Positions 14,753 through 21,280 of a stretch of 33,064 nucleotides of DNA are shown one piece after another. The position numbers and the translations under genes were made by a program. Source of the stretch: Spirochaetae bacterium HGW-Spirochaetae-5 (GTDB taxonomy: Bacteria; Spirochaetota; UBA4802; UBA5550); NCBI GenBank assembly GCA_002839285.1, contig PGXT01000017.1, positions 957-34,020 on the forward strand. The letters are read 5' to 3'. The notes beneath the pieces were generated by a model, which was given only the letters and a program-made list of their open reading frames with translations, had not been told where the DNA came from and ran no database searches. The number at the start of each line of letters is the position of its first letter. Position 1 is the first letter of the stretch.

Positions 14753-15940
14753 TTATTTTATTTCTGCCAGTTTTTCGCCGTCAAGTTTAAACATTTTAAG
14801 CTGCTTAAACTGTTTATTCTCTACAGTATAGATACCGATGTTTGCAACAAGGTCTCCATCAGCTGTAAAAGTGATTTTTCCGGAAGCACCGTCATAATCT
14901 TTTGTTTTAGCAACAAAATCTCTCACCTTGTCTCTGTCTACTTTAAGAACTCCGCTCATACCTTTGCTTGAAGTTTCTTTAATAGCGTTAAGGATGATTT
15001 TTGCTCCGTCATATGCATTTAGGCTGAATGCATCGGGTTTTTCGCCCCATTTAGCCTGGTATTTAGCTTCGAAATTTATTTTGTTCTGGCTTGCAGGCTG
15101 CTCAGCTGCCTGTGTGTAAATTACACCGTTAGAAAGATCCCCTGCGAGTTCGAAAATCTGAGGATTTGAGAATCCGTCTGCGCTGTAGATTTTTGTTTTA
15201 AGACCAAGCTGTTTTGCCTGCTCAAGAATCTGTGCAATTTCAGCAACATAGTTCGGTACATAAAGAGCTTCAGGATTTGCGCCTTTTATCTTTGTCAGCT
15301 GGGTTTTGAAATCCTTGTCCCCCTGAAGAGCAGTTTCAACAGCAACAACTTTTCCGCCCTCTTTTTCATACTGGGCTTTGAAATCCATTGCAAGACCCTG
15401 GCTGTAATCGTTCTTAACATAAAGAATAGCAACAGTTTTTACATTATCAACTTTAGCAAGATATTTACCGAAAACGACTGCCTGAAGAGCATCACTCATA
15501 ACATCTCTGAATATGAATTTTCCTTTCCCGGGGAGATCTTTGTGAGTTGATGATGGTGAAATCATAACTATTTTTGCAGCTTCAGCTTTCGGTGCAACAG
15601 CAAGAGATACAGAACTGAAAACTGCTCCCACTATTCCGAATACCTTGTCAACGCCTGCGAGCTTTTCTATAGCAGGGTTTCCTTTCTCAACTTTTCCTTC
15701 TGTGTCTTCAACAATCAGTTCAGCATTGAAACCTTCAGCTCCGCCTGCTGCATTGAATTCTTCAATTGCAATTTTCACAGACTGGCTCATAAGCTTACCG
15801 TAGTTGCCTGCATCACCGGTCATAGGTCCTAGAAAACCGATTTTGATGGTTTTTCCTGACTCGATAACGTCAGAATCTTTTCCGCATGCAACAAAGGAAA
15901 GAAGCATGAGAGAAAAGAGAACCGCGAGTAACTTTTTCAT
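14753..15940 (-). CDS. HAAT-family substrate-binding lipoprotein (LivJ/LivK-like)
   Basis: A 395-residue periplasmic binding protein of the Leu/Ile/Val type. The N-terminus is a lipoprotein signal with lipobox SFVAC and cysteine at residue 19. The mature part begins TIKIGFLGPMTGDAGNYGK, the classic opening of type I periplasmic-binding proteins, and has KTVAILYVKNDYSQGLAMDF and AYDGAKIILNAI further on. It delivers the ligand to LivHM. AAGGAG lies eight bases before the ATG. It is the first gene of the minus-strand operon and is probably transcribed from a promoter in 15950-16080. Confidence 0.94.
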   Translation of the reverse strand: MKKLLAVLFSLMLLSFVACGKDSDVIESGKTIKIGFLGPMTGDAGNYGKLMSQSVKIAIEEFNAAGGAEGFNAELIVEDTEGKVEKGNPAIEKLAGVDKVFGIVGAVFSSVSLAVAPKAEAAKIVMISPSSTHKDLPGKGKFIFRDVMSDALQAVVFGKYLAKVDNVKTVAILYVKNDYSQGLAMDFKAQYEKEGGKVVAVETALQGDKDFKTQLTKIKGANPEALYVPNYVAEIAQILEQAKQLGLKTKIYSADGFSNPQIFELAGDLSNGVIYTQAAEQPASQNKINFEAKYQAKWGEKPDAFSLNAYDGAKIILNAIKETSSKGMSGVLKVDRDKVRDFVAKTKDYDGASGKITFTADGDLVANIGIYTVENKQFKQLKMFKLDGEKLAEIK

Positions 15941-16290
15941 AATAAACGCTCCTTACATAAAATTAATTGGTTATATTATTCGGCGCGAACGCCTGAAATA
16001 TACAGAGGTTGTACTTAATGCTTATAGCAACCGTTTATTGTCAGAAAGTACAGCACCGGAAATGTCAGAATGAAACAAGTTACAGGGTTAGGATAAGAAT
16101 CTATCATTTTCAGGGTATTTCCAGTACTTTTTCGTGACTTACCTTTTTGCGGCGTTTAGGTGAATATGTCAATTATATAATGGGGAACAGGCTCATTTTT
16201 AAGGCATTTTAACCATGGATAAACCGGTATGATGAGCATTTTACATCTGTGAAATATGATAAATATATTTGACACATTAAGCTCTGAATT
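15941..16290. other. Divergent intergenic region between the liv-like operon and dus
   Basis: About 350 bases hold no supportable gene. It must contain the promoters of the minus-strand transporter operon and of dus. TATAAG-like and TTGCTA-like words occur near 16015-16030 on the minus strand, but I cannot place a confident -35/-10 pair. A small GC-rich inverted repeat (GGCGCGAACGCC) is at 15981-15992. Confidence 0.4.
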
Positions 16291-17286
16291 ATGTTTTTAC
16301 CCATGATAAAATTTAACTCTAAAACCCTGTTTATGGCTCCAATGGCAGAGATAACCACCCCCTCTCTCAGGCGATGTGTAAGAAAATTCGATAAAGAGAC
16401 CGTTCTTTATTCAGAGATGCTGAGCGGTGCCGCAATTTCATTCGGTTCCAGTCACAATGAGCCTCTGACTATTATTAATGAAAATGATGAGCCCTTTGTA
16501 TTTCAGCTTCTGGGTGGTGATCCCGGTACAATGGCCGAAGCATGCCGGATACTTGCAGAGAAGAAATGTTCGGGAATTGATATAAATATGGGATGTTCAG
16601 CTCCCGATATCGTTAAAAAATTCCAGGGGTCCAGACTCCTTTCCGATATGGCTGCAACACGGGAGATTGTAAAGCAGTGCAGAAAGGTTTTCAGCGGAAC
16701 TCTATCTGTTAAAATGAGAAGCGGTTTTGAGGAGAGCGATAATAAGTATCTGGTAGATTTTGCAAAGATGCTTGAGGCGGAGGGTGTCAATTACATTACA
16801 CTGCATCCCCGTCACGGGAAACTCTCGTTCAGAAGAACCGCTGACTGGAGTCTTGTTAAACTCCTTAAAGAGAAGATACAGATACCGGTTGTAGGTAACG
16901 GCGATATCGCTTCTCCCGATGATGTAAAGAGAAGGTTCGGTGAAACCGGTTGCGACGGGATTATGATCGGGAGAAATGCCGTTGCCGCCCCATGGATATT
17001 TGCACTTGCAAGGGGGCTTCTGAATGACGGAAGTTATAAACTGGAGGTTAATCTTCCGGATGTCTTCAGTGATGTTCTTCTAGGGATAAAAAAAGATCTT
17101 CCGGAGCATCTGCATAAAAGCAGAGGGCATAGATTCGCGTTCTATTTCTGTAAAAATTTTATTTTCGCTCACGACATTTTTAAAAAGATCAGAAATGTCG
17201 ATGAGTTAGATTTAATGATTGAAATTATCAATGAATATGTTATAAGGAATCCCGAAGAGAGAGTAAAGGTTTTTGAACAGGAGTAA
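16291..17286 (+). CDS. dus: tRNA-dihydrouridine synthase family protein
   Basis: A 331-residue flavoenzyme of the Dus family, which reduces specific uridines in the tRNA D-loop using FMN. It has the TIM-barrel opening LFMAPMAEITTPSLRR, the active-site cysteine in INMGCSAPDIVKKFQGSRLL, VKMRSGF, TLHPRHGKLSFRRTADW and the phosphate-binding GNGDIASPDDV...GCDGIMIGRNA. The active-site segment reads GCSAP where most members have GCP, a mild deviation. Two starts are possible, 16291 or 16303; neither has a good ribosome-binding site. Which uridine it modifies cannot be told. Confidence 0.93.
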   Translation: MFLPMIKFNSKTLFMAPMAEITTPSLRRCVRKFDKETVLYSEMLSGAAISFGSSHNEPLTIINENDEPFVFQLLGGDPGTMAEACRILAEKKCSGIDINMGCSAPDIVKKFQGSRLLSDMAATREIVKQCRKVFSGTLSVKMRSGFEESDNKYLVDFAKMLEAEGVNYITLHPRHGKLSFRRTADWSLVKLLKEKIQIPVVGNGDIASPDDVKRRFGETGCDGIMIGRNAVAAPWIFALARGLLNDGSYKLEVNLPDVFSDVLLGIKKDLPEHLHKSRGHRFAFYFCKNFIFAHDIFKKIRNVDELDLMIEIINEYVIRNPEERVKVFEQE

Positions 17287-17648
17287 TCTTAACAATAGAT
17301 TTTAAATTGAATTTATCGGGATACTGATTAAAATCCCCCGGCCTTGCGGCCACCCCCGACAGACATGGATGTATTAGTGTCGGCGGGTGCATGGATGCAC
17401 ATTAGCCGACCTTTAATAAAGAGGGTTTTGACTTTTAGTGCCTGGAGGGGGATGCGCAATTCTGTAACTGTTCATCTCTGTTAAACCCCCTTTAATAAAG
17501 GGGGGCAGGGGGGATTTTTAAGTAGTTTGCATTTTCTGGGGTTTAAGGGGCGGCCGCCCCTTAAATAGCCCCGCAGGGCCCTGCGCTGACACATCGCCCC
17601 CGCAGGGGGCGATGTGTCAGCGAATACATTTTCAGGAGGACTTAACGG
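17287..17648. repeat. Cluster of GC-rich palindromes upstream of the zinc-ribbon gene
   Basis: Several perfect or near-perfect palindromes are packed here: GTGCATGGATGCAC near 17388, CCCCCTTTAATAAAGGGGG near 17486, a 24-base palindrome at 17542-17565 (TTTAAGGGGCGG and its complement), GCAGGGCCCTGC at 17573-17584 and a 17-base-pair stem with a three-base loop at 17585-17621. The last stem ends 14 bases before the GGAGG of the next gene, so it would be in that gene's leader. Position suggests insertion of repeat elements, or mRNA structure controlling translation. No ORF is supported. Confidence 0.65.
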
Positions 17649-17954
17649 ATGGAATATTTAAGAGTCTGGAAAGAGATTGATATTGAAGAAGTTAAAAATC
17701 ATATAATAATGGTTGAGGACAAGTACGGCCATTGCCCTGGCTGTAAACAGATAGGGATAGAGCTTAAAGATGTTAAAAAGTGTCCCGGCTGCGGAAGAGT
17801 TTTTAAATATGCAACTTCAAAGGATGCGCGGGGCGGAAAATCTGATGTGGTTGTAAGAACCAGAAAGAAACTCCCCGAACTTGTCTTTGTGGATTATGAT
17901 GATTATGAAAGAGTAACAGGGAAAAAGAAAGCGGAGAGTCTGTTTAATATTTAA
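17649..17954 (+). CDS. Small zinc-ribbon protein of unknown function
   Basis: A 101-residue protein I cannot name. Two CPGC knuckles (C29/C32 and C45/C48) make a four-cysteine zinc ribbon, suggesting a nucleic-acid or protein-binding role. After it comes a basic stretch (KYATSKDARGGKSD, RTRKK) and an acidic, tyrosine-rich tail (VFVDYDDYERVTGKKK). GGAGG sits nine bases before the ATG, and a strong hairpin lies just upstream in the leader. A terminator follows. It appears to be transcribed alone. Confidence 0.75.
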   Translation: MEYLRVWKEIDIEEVKNHIIMVEDKYGHCPGCKQIGIELKDVKKCPGCGRVFKYATSKDARGGKSDVVVRTRKKLPELVFVDYDDYERVTGKKKAESLFNI

Positions 17955-18013
17955 TTTCAGAACAGTAATTATTCCTGAATATAATTTTTTTGAGTAAAAA
18001 AAAGAATATGTAT

Positions 18014-18058
18014 ATCCCCTTCGCCTTCGGCGGCGGGGATAATAGCTTTTTTTTATTT
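18014..18058. terminator. Bidirectional terminator between zinc-ribbon and TPR genes
   Basis: ATCCCC and GGGGAT outer arms enclose CGCC-TTCG-GGCG, giving a stable stem. It is followed on the plus side by a run of T (from 18047) and preceded by a run of A (17996-18003). Both converging genes can use it. Confidence 0.75.
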
Positions 18059-18098
18059 TTGAAAAGTTAAGGAATAAATAATTATTTCAGAATTAAAA

Positions 18099-18596
18099 TT
18101 AAAGGAAGTCGTCACTTTCACCCTTAGCTTTTCTGTAGTAAAGACGGTAGTATGTGAATGCAGTATAATCATCTCCAAGCAGGTCATATACTACACCCAT
18201 ATTGTAAAGCGCTTCTATAAAGGTTTTATCTCTTTCATAGGCCTGCTTGAAAGACTGCAGTGATTCAAGATATTTTCCTGAAATCAGTTCAGCCAGTCCA
18301 AGTTTAAACCACCCCTTGACGAAACCCGGATCGAGTGAAACCGAGAGTTTGAGATGCTTTATTGCATCGGGGGCTTTACCCTTCTTTAGAATGTATATCC
18401 TTCCCAGTCCGTAGTGCCCCAGAGTGTATGAAGGATTTACTTTAACCGCTTCTTTGAAATTTACTTCAGCTTCGGTATAATTACCCGATTTAAATGATTC
18501 TACACCCTTGTTATAGTAGAACGTTGAATTTTCGGCGTATAAACTGCACCGGGCAATAATAAAGATAATAATAAAAAAAACAGCGCTTTGATTCAA
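18099..18596 (-). CDS. Exported TPR-repeat protein
   Basis: A 165-residue protein with a signal peptide (about residues 1-21, ending SLYA) followed by about four tetratricopeptide repeats. Typical spacing is visible, for example YYNKGVESFKSGNYTEAEVNFKEAVKVNP and ALYNMGVVYDLLGDDYTAFTYY. TPRs form helical scaffolds for protein contacts, here probably in the periplasm. The start is TTG at 18596, four bases after the stop codon of the upstream membrane-protein gene, with GGATGAG just before it. The two genes form an operon. The partner is unknown. Confidence 0.8.
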   Translation of the reverse strand: MNQSAVFFIIIFIIARCSLYAENSTFYYNKGVESFKSGNYTEAEVNFKEAVKVNPSYTLGHYGLGRIYILKKGKAPDAIKHLKLSVSLDPGFVKGWFKLGLAELISGKYLESLQSFKQAYERDKTFIEALYNMGVVYDLLGDDYTAFTYYRLYYRKAKGESDDFL

Positions 18597-18600
18597 CTTC

Positions 18601-19047
18601 TCATCCAGCTTTTGGTATCATTTTCTTTAAATTTTCATAAAAGAATTTTTCGATCCCCTGATTGAAAAAAAAGTAAATAATGAAAATAATCCATAGAGTG
18701 ATAGTCAGAAGGCAGAGAAACCGCAGCATCTTCTCGGCTCCCGTATCGTTGGCTTTATAAAAAATAATTATCAGCGCAAGGGGCCAGATAACAAACATCC
18801 CGGCAAAAGCTATAATCAGCAGTTCTTTGAAAAACTCAACGAATGAAATATACCATCCTGCTTTAAACGATGTAAAAGCGGCTGTTAATTCATTAAAGAA
18901 AAACCACACATAAAATATGAAGATGAGAGTGGCAATGAGTTTCCAGAATAACTCAATTCGCGGTCGGAACCAGAGCAGCAGTATTGTTATTCCCCAAACT
19001 GAAAAAAATAAAAATATCGATTTAATCATTAAAACTTCATTTGTCAT
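18601..19047 (-). CDS. Polytopic membrane protein of unknown function
   Basis: I do not recognise this protein of about 148 residues. It has four hydrophobic segments (near residues 8-25, 33-50, 65-95 and 108-130) and a charged C-terminus (EKFFYENLKKMIPKAG). The ATG at 19047 is preferred to the one at 19107 because AAGGTG lies six bases upstream; the longer version would read through a hairpin repeat. It sits just upstream of the exported TPR protein gene, so the two may act together at the inner membrane. Confidence 0.65.
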   Translation of the reverse strand: MTNEVLMIKSIFLFFSVWGITILLLWFRPRIELFWKLIATLIFIFYVWFFFNELTAAFTSFKAGWYISFVEFFKELLIIAFAGMFVIWPLALIIIFYKANDTGAEKMLRFLCLLTITLWIIFIIYFFFNQGIEKFFYENLKKMIPKAG

Positions 19048-19059
19048 GAGGTTCACCTT

Positions 19060-19100
19060 GTATTCTTTCTCCGCCGCGCCTTTGGGCGGAGAGCAATTTG
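19060..19100. repeat. Hairpin repeat, copy 1
   Basis: TATTCTTTCTCCGCC...GGGCGGAGAGCAATTT forms a stem CTCCGCC/GGCGGAG. It lies in the leader of the minus-strand membrane-protein gene, starting 13 bases upstream of its ATG. A second copy is at 19221-19265. Confidence 0.6.
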
Positions 19101-19220
19101 CCGACAATTTATGAGTACTTTCGTACAGTGCTGTTTTTATTATCGAATTATTATTGCATTATTACAATAAAAATATTATACAATTCGTTGATTAGAATGT
19201 AATTGCGTATAAACCGTCTG

Positions 19221-19265
19221 CATTCTATCTCCGTCGCGCTTATGGTGCGGCGGAGAGCAATTTTA
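19221..19265. repeat. Hairpin repeat, copy 2
   Basis: CATTCTATCTCCGTCGCGC...GCGGCGGAGAGCAATTTT repeats the block at 19060-19100. The stem CTCCGTCGC/GCGGCGGAG is kept although both arms and the loop differ from copy 1, with a G-T pair replacing one G-C. Confidence 0.6.
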
Positions 19266-19379
19266 CAACCAGTTTCTGAGTAAGTCCCAGGAACACAGTC
19301 TTTACAGGGTCAAAGGGGCGGCGGTTGGTGAGCATAGTCGAACCATAGCCCCTTTAGAAGCCCCGCAGGGCTCCCTGCG

Positions 19380-19411
19380 GTCCCGAAAAAGGAGTTTTTG
19401 GGACTTTTTTG
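19380..19411 (+). terminator. Rho-independent terminator upstream of the lipoprotein gene
   Basis: Arms GTCCCGAAAAA and TTTTTGGGAC with a GGAG loop are followed at once by TTTTTT. It lies 25 bases before the GTG start of the lipoprotein gene in the same orientation, so it would end upstream transcription or act as an attenuator. Confidence 0.7.
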
Positions 19412-19436
19412 CATTCTGGTTATTTGAAGGGTTATA

Positions 19437-19847
19437 GTGAATTATTTAAAGATAAATGTTTTATTACTCATGTTTACATCAATTTTTCTGCTTTCATGCA
19501 GGGAATCACCAGTTGCCTTTAATAGAATTGAATATGTAATACCCGGTCATATAAATATAAAAATTGATGATCTGAGCAGTAGATTCGCGGAAATTAAAAC
19601 TGATCCTGAAAGCTCAATTTATATTGTGATTGTGCTTTACAGTTATTCATCAGGGGCTGAAACAATAAGTTTTTCCGGCGGTGATGATATGACAACTGTA
19701 ACAGCAGGGGGGAGACTGAAAGCGCTTGTCAAGGTGATGGACGGAAAAAAAATTCTAAGAGCTGAATTTGCAGAGGGGAGGGGTAACAGCAGAGAGGATA
19801 TGCTCTCCTCTTTACTGCAAGAGATTAAACTCAGACTTGTTCAGTAA
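19437..19847 (+). CDS. Small lipoprotein of unknown function
   Basis: A 136-residue protein with a lipoprotein signal (MNYLKINVLLLMFTSIFLLSC, lipobox FLLSC, cysteine 21). The mature domain is a mixed alpha/beta fold I cannot assign, ending with a helix (REDMLSSLLQEIKLRLVQ). The start is GTG at 19437 with GAAGGG six bases upstream. A terminator lies just before the gene, so its promoter must be very close or it is expressed by read-through. It converges on the bactofilin gene. Confidence 0.75.
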   Translation: MNYLKINVLLLMFTSIFLLSCRESPVAFNRIEYVIPGHINIKIDDLSSRFAEIKTDPESSIYIVIVLYSYSSGAETISFSGGDDMTTVTAGGRLKALVKVMDGKKILRAEFAEGRGNSREDMLSSLLQEIKLRLVQ

Positions 19848-19859
19848 AAGTTTAATCTC
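19821..19859. terminator. Inverted repeat between convergent lipoprotein and bactofilin genes
   Basis: GAGATTAAACT (19821-19831) and AGTTTAATCTC (19849-19859) are perfect inverted arms spanning the end of the lipoprotein gene. There is no clear T-run, so terminator function is only inferred from its place between converging genes. Confidence 0.4.
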
Positions 19860-19874
19860 CTTTCCTGTATTTTA

Positions 19875-20312
19875 TCAGTTCTTTTTCTCGATATTTTTAA
19901 AAATATCTTCAGGAATGATCTTGTTCTTCTCATATTCAGCTTTTATTACATCCCCGGCTGATGTTCGAAGGTCATTTGCAATTGTGCATCTCCCTTCAAG
20001 AAGTACGCCATTTTGTATAATAAGCTCGGGTGTTCTTATATCACCGAATACTTTTGCGGTGGGCATGAGCAGAACCCGGCTTGTGGCATTTATGTTCCCC
20101 ATAATAAGCCCTTCAACAATTACAGAGACAGCTTCTATATTTGTTTTAACTTTCCCTTCATGTCCGATGTAGAGCTGGTCTGCTTTCAGGGATTTCCCTT
20201 CAAAGCGCCCGTCTATTCTTAGAGAACCGTTTATGCTGAAATTACCGGTGAAATATGATTTTTCACCTATTACATTGGTTGACTGATCCCCTGTAGATTT
20301 AACTAATGCCAT
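19875..20312 (-). CDS. Bactofilin family cytoskeletal protein
   Basis: A 145-residue polymer-forming cytoskeletal protein. Bactofilins form nucleotide-independent filaments through a central beta-helix of short repeats. These are visible here: SYFTGNFSINGSLRIDGRFEGKSLKADQLYIGHEGKV, then NIEAVSVIVEGLIMGNINATSRVLLMPTAKVFGDIRTPELIIQNGVLLEGRC. The flexible N- and C-terminal tails are typical. Bactofilins help with cell shape, periplasmic flagella or localisation in several spirochaetes and proteobacteria. TAAGGAG lies eight bases before the ATG. A TTGACA is at 20368-20363 on the minus strand upstream. Confidence 0.92.
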   Translation of the reverse strand: MALVKSTGDQSTNVIGEKSYFTGNFSINGSLRIDGRFEGKSLKADQLYIGHEGKVKTNIEAVSVIVEGLIMGNINATSRVLLMPTAKVFGDIRTPELIIQNGVLLEGRCTIANDLRTSAGDVIKAEYEKNKIIPEDIFKNIEKKN

Positions 20313-20655
20313 GATTTAATCTCCTTAATTCAACATATACAATTTTTATTTTTTTTTAATAATGTCAACTTCAATTTATTGTCATTTTTCATTCAATAAT
20401 CAAAAAGGCAACTGTTTTAAAACCGGACGGCAGATATCCGCTGTGTGAATCTGACATTCTCCCCTCATCTTTATGTGAGGTACATATCATCCGGAGAAGG
20501 CCCCTGGTTAAGGGGTTGTCTGAAATTTGTTTATAATAGTGTGAAAATAGCAGATTTTATTATATTAAAACACTAATTTAACATTTTTTTACGACATAAT
20601 AAAATTTTTCTCGACAATTTTTTTTAATTGCTCAATGTTTATTTAGAGTTAATTA
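20313..20655. other. Divergent intergenic region between bactofilin and STAS genes
   Basis: AT-rich and without a supportable gene. On the minus strand TTGACA (20368-20363) followed by a long A/T tract is a plausible bactofilin promoter. A small hairpin (CTCATCTTTATGTGAG, near 20465) lies in a more GC-rich block at 20420-20520. The STAS promoter should lie in 20530-20640, but I cannot place it with confidence. Confidence 0.4.
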
Positions 20656-21003
20656 ATGAACTTAAACTACGAAAAGAAAAATGATATCATCATTGTTTAT
20701 GTCAACTCCCCTCTTGATATAGGGAATTCCCCATTAATTCAGCGGGATATAAGCACACTTATAAGTCAGTTTCCTGATTATAATTTTGTTCTCAACATGG
20801 AATCTGTCGAGTTTATGAACAGCGCCGGACTTGGTGTACTGATTATTTCTACAAAAAGACTTGAATCTAATAACAGATGTCTCAAAATAAGTAATCTTAA
20901 TGATGCAGTTAAGAAAGTAATTCAGATATTGGATGCCCATGAAATTATTAATGTTTATGATACTGAAGATGAAGCGGTTAAGTCTTTTGAACTCCGCGGG
21001 TAG
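20656..21003 (+). CDS. STAS-domain anti-sigma factor antagonist
   Basis: A 115-residue single STAS domain of the SpoIIAA/RsbV type. These proteins bind an anti-sigma kinase and release its target when unphosphorylated. The phosphorylatable serine is S56 in EFMNSAGLGVLI, the canonical motif. No partner kinase or sigma factor lies nearby, so the regulated target is elsewhere. It overlaps the next gene (lipoprotein, start 20969) by 35 bases, which suggests coupled expression, unusual for this class of regulator. Confidence 0.9.
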   Translation: MNLNYEKKNDIIIVYVNSPLDIGNSPLIQRDISTLISQFPDYNFVLNMESVEFMNSAGLGVLIISTKRLESNNRCLKISNLNDAVKKVIQILDAHEIINVYDTEDEAVKSFELRG

Positions 21004-21280
21004 AATTGCGCTTTTCGGGTCAGTTCTTCTATTTTTACCTCTTTTTATTTCTCTTTCCTGCAAAGGTATGCAGCAGAGTGAGATTTCTAAATGCGAAGAA
21101 AACTGTGAATATTCAAAACGGGACTGTGTTGAGAATTGCGGCGGATACAATACCTTCGGATTTTCTATTGATTTCAGTAAATCCGGTTTCAGCTCACCCT
21201 ACGCATGCACCGGCAGATGTGAAGCTGCTTCTGAAAGATGTCTTAAATTGTGTGAAGATCAAACAAAAGCTGATGAATAA
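20969..21280 (+). CDS. Lipoprotein with twin CX3C motifs
   Basis: A 103-residue protein from the ATG at 20969, preceded by GAAG. The signal ends in a lipobox-like FISLSC. The mature part carries two matching motifs, CEENCEYSKRDCVENC and CTGRCEAASERCLKLC, each C-x3-C-x6-C-x3-C. In an exported protein these should form two disulfide-clamped helical hairpins, as in CHCH-type proteins. I do not know the family. It overlaps the STAS gene upstream and the radical SAM gene downstream (eight bases). The longer frame start at 20933 lies deep in the STAS gene and is not needed. Confidence 0.75.
   Translation: MKRLSLLNSAGRIALFGSVLLFLPLFISLSCKGMQQSEISKCEENCEYSKRDCVENCGGYNTFGFSIDFSKSGFSSPYACTGRCEAASERCLKLCEDQTKADE

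Larger units (their letters stand above)
19101..19436. other. Divergent intergenic region with repeats and terminator-like hairpins
   Basis: No gene is supported. The region holds the second hairpin repeat (19221-19265), an AAAGGGGC/GCCCCTTT outer pair around a GGTT/AACC inner stem (about 19313-19355), a CCGCAGGG/CCCTGCGG hairpin (19363-19380) and a terminator (19380-19411). An AT-rich stretch at 19135-19200 is the likeliest promoter region for the minus-strand pair. Confidence 0.5.

Noticed and set aside
21006-21272. Upstream extension of the radical SAM frame
   Set aside because: It overlaps the whole lipoprotein gene in another frame, and the family N-terminus begins at the ATG 21273.
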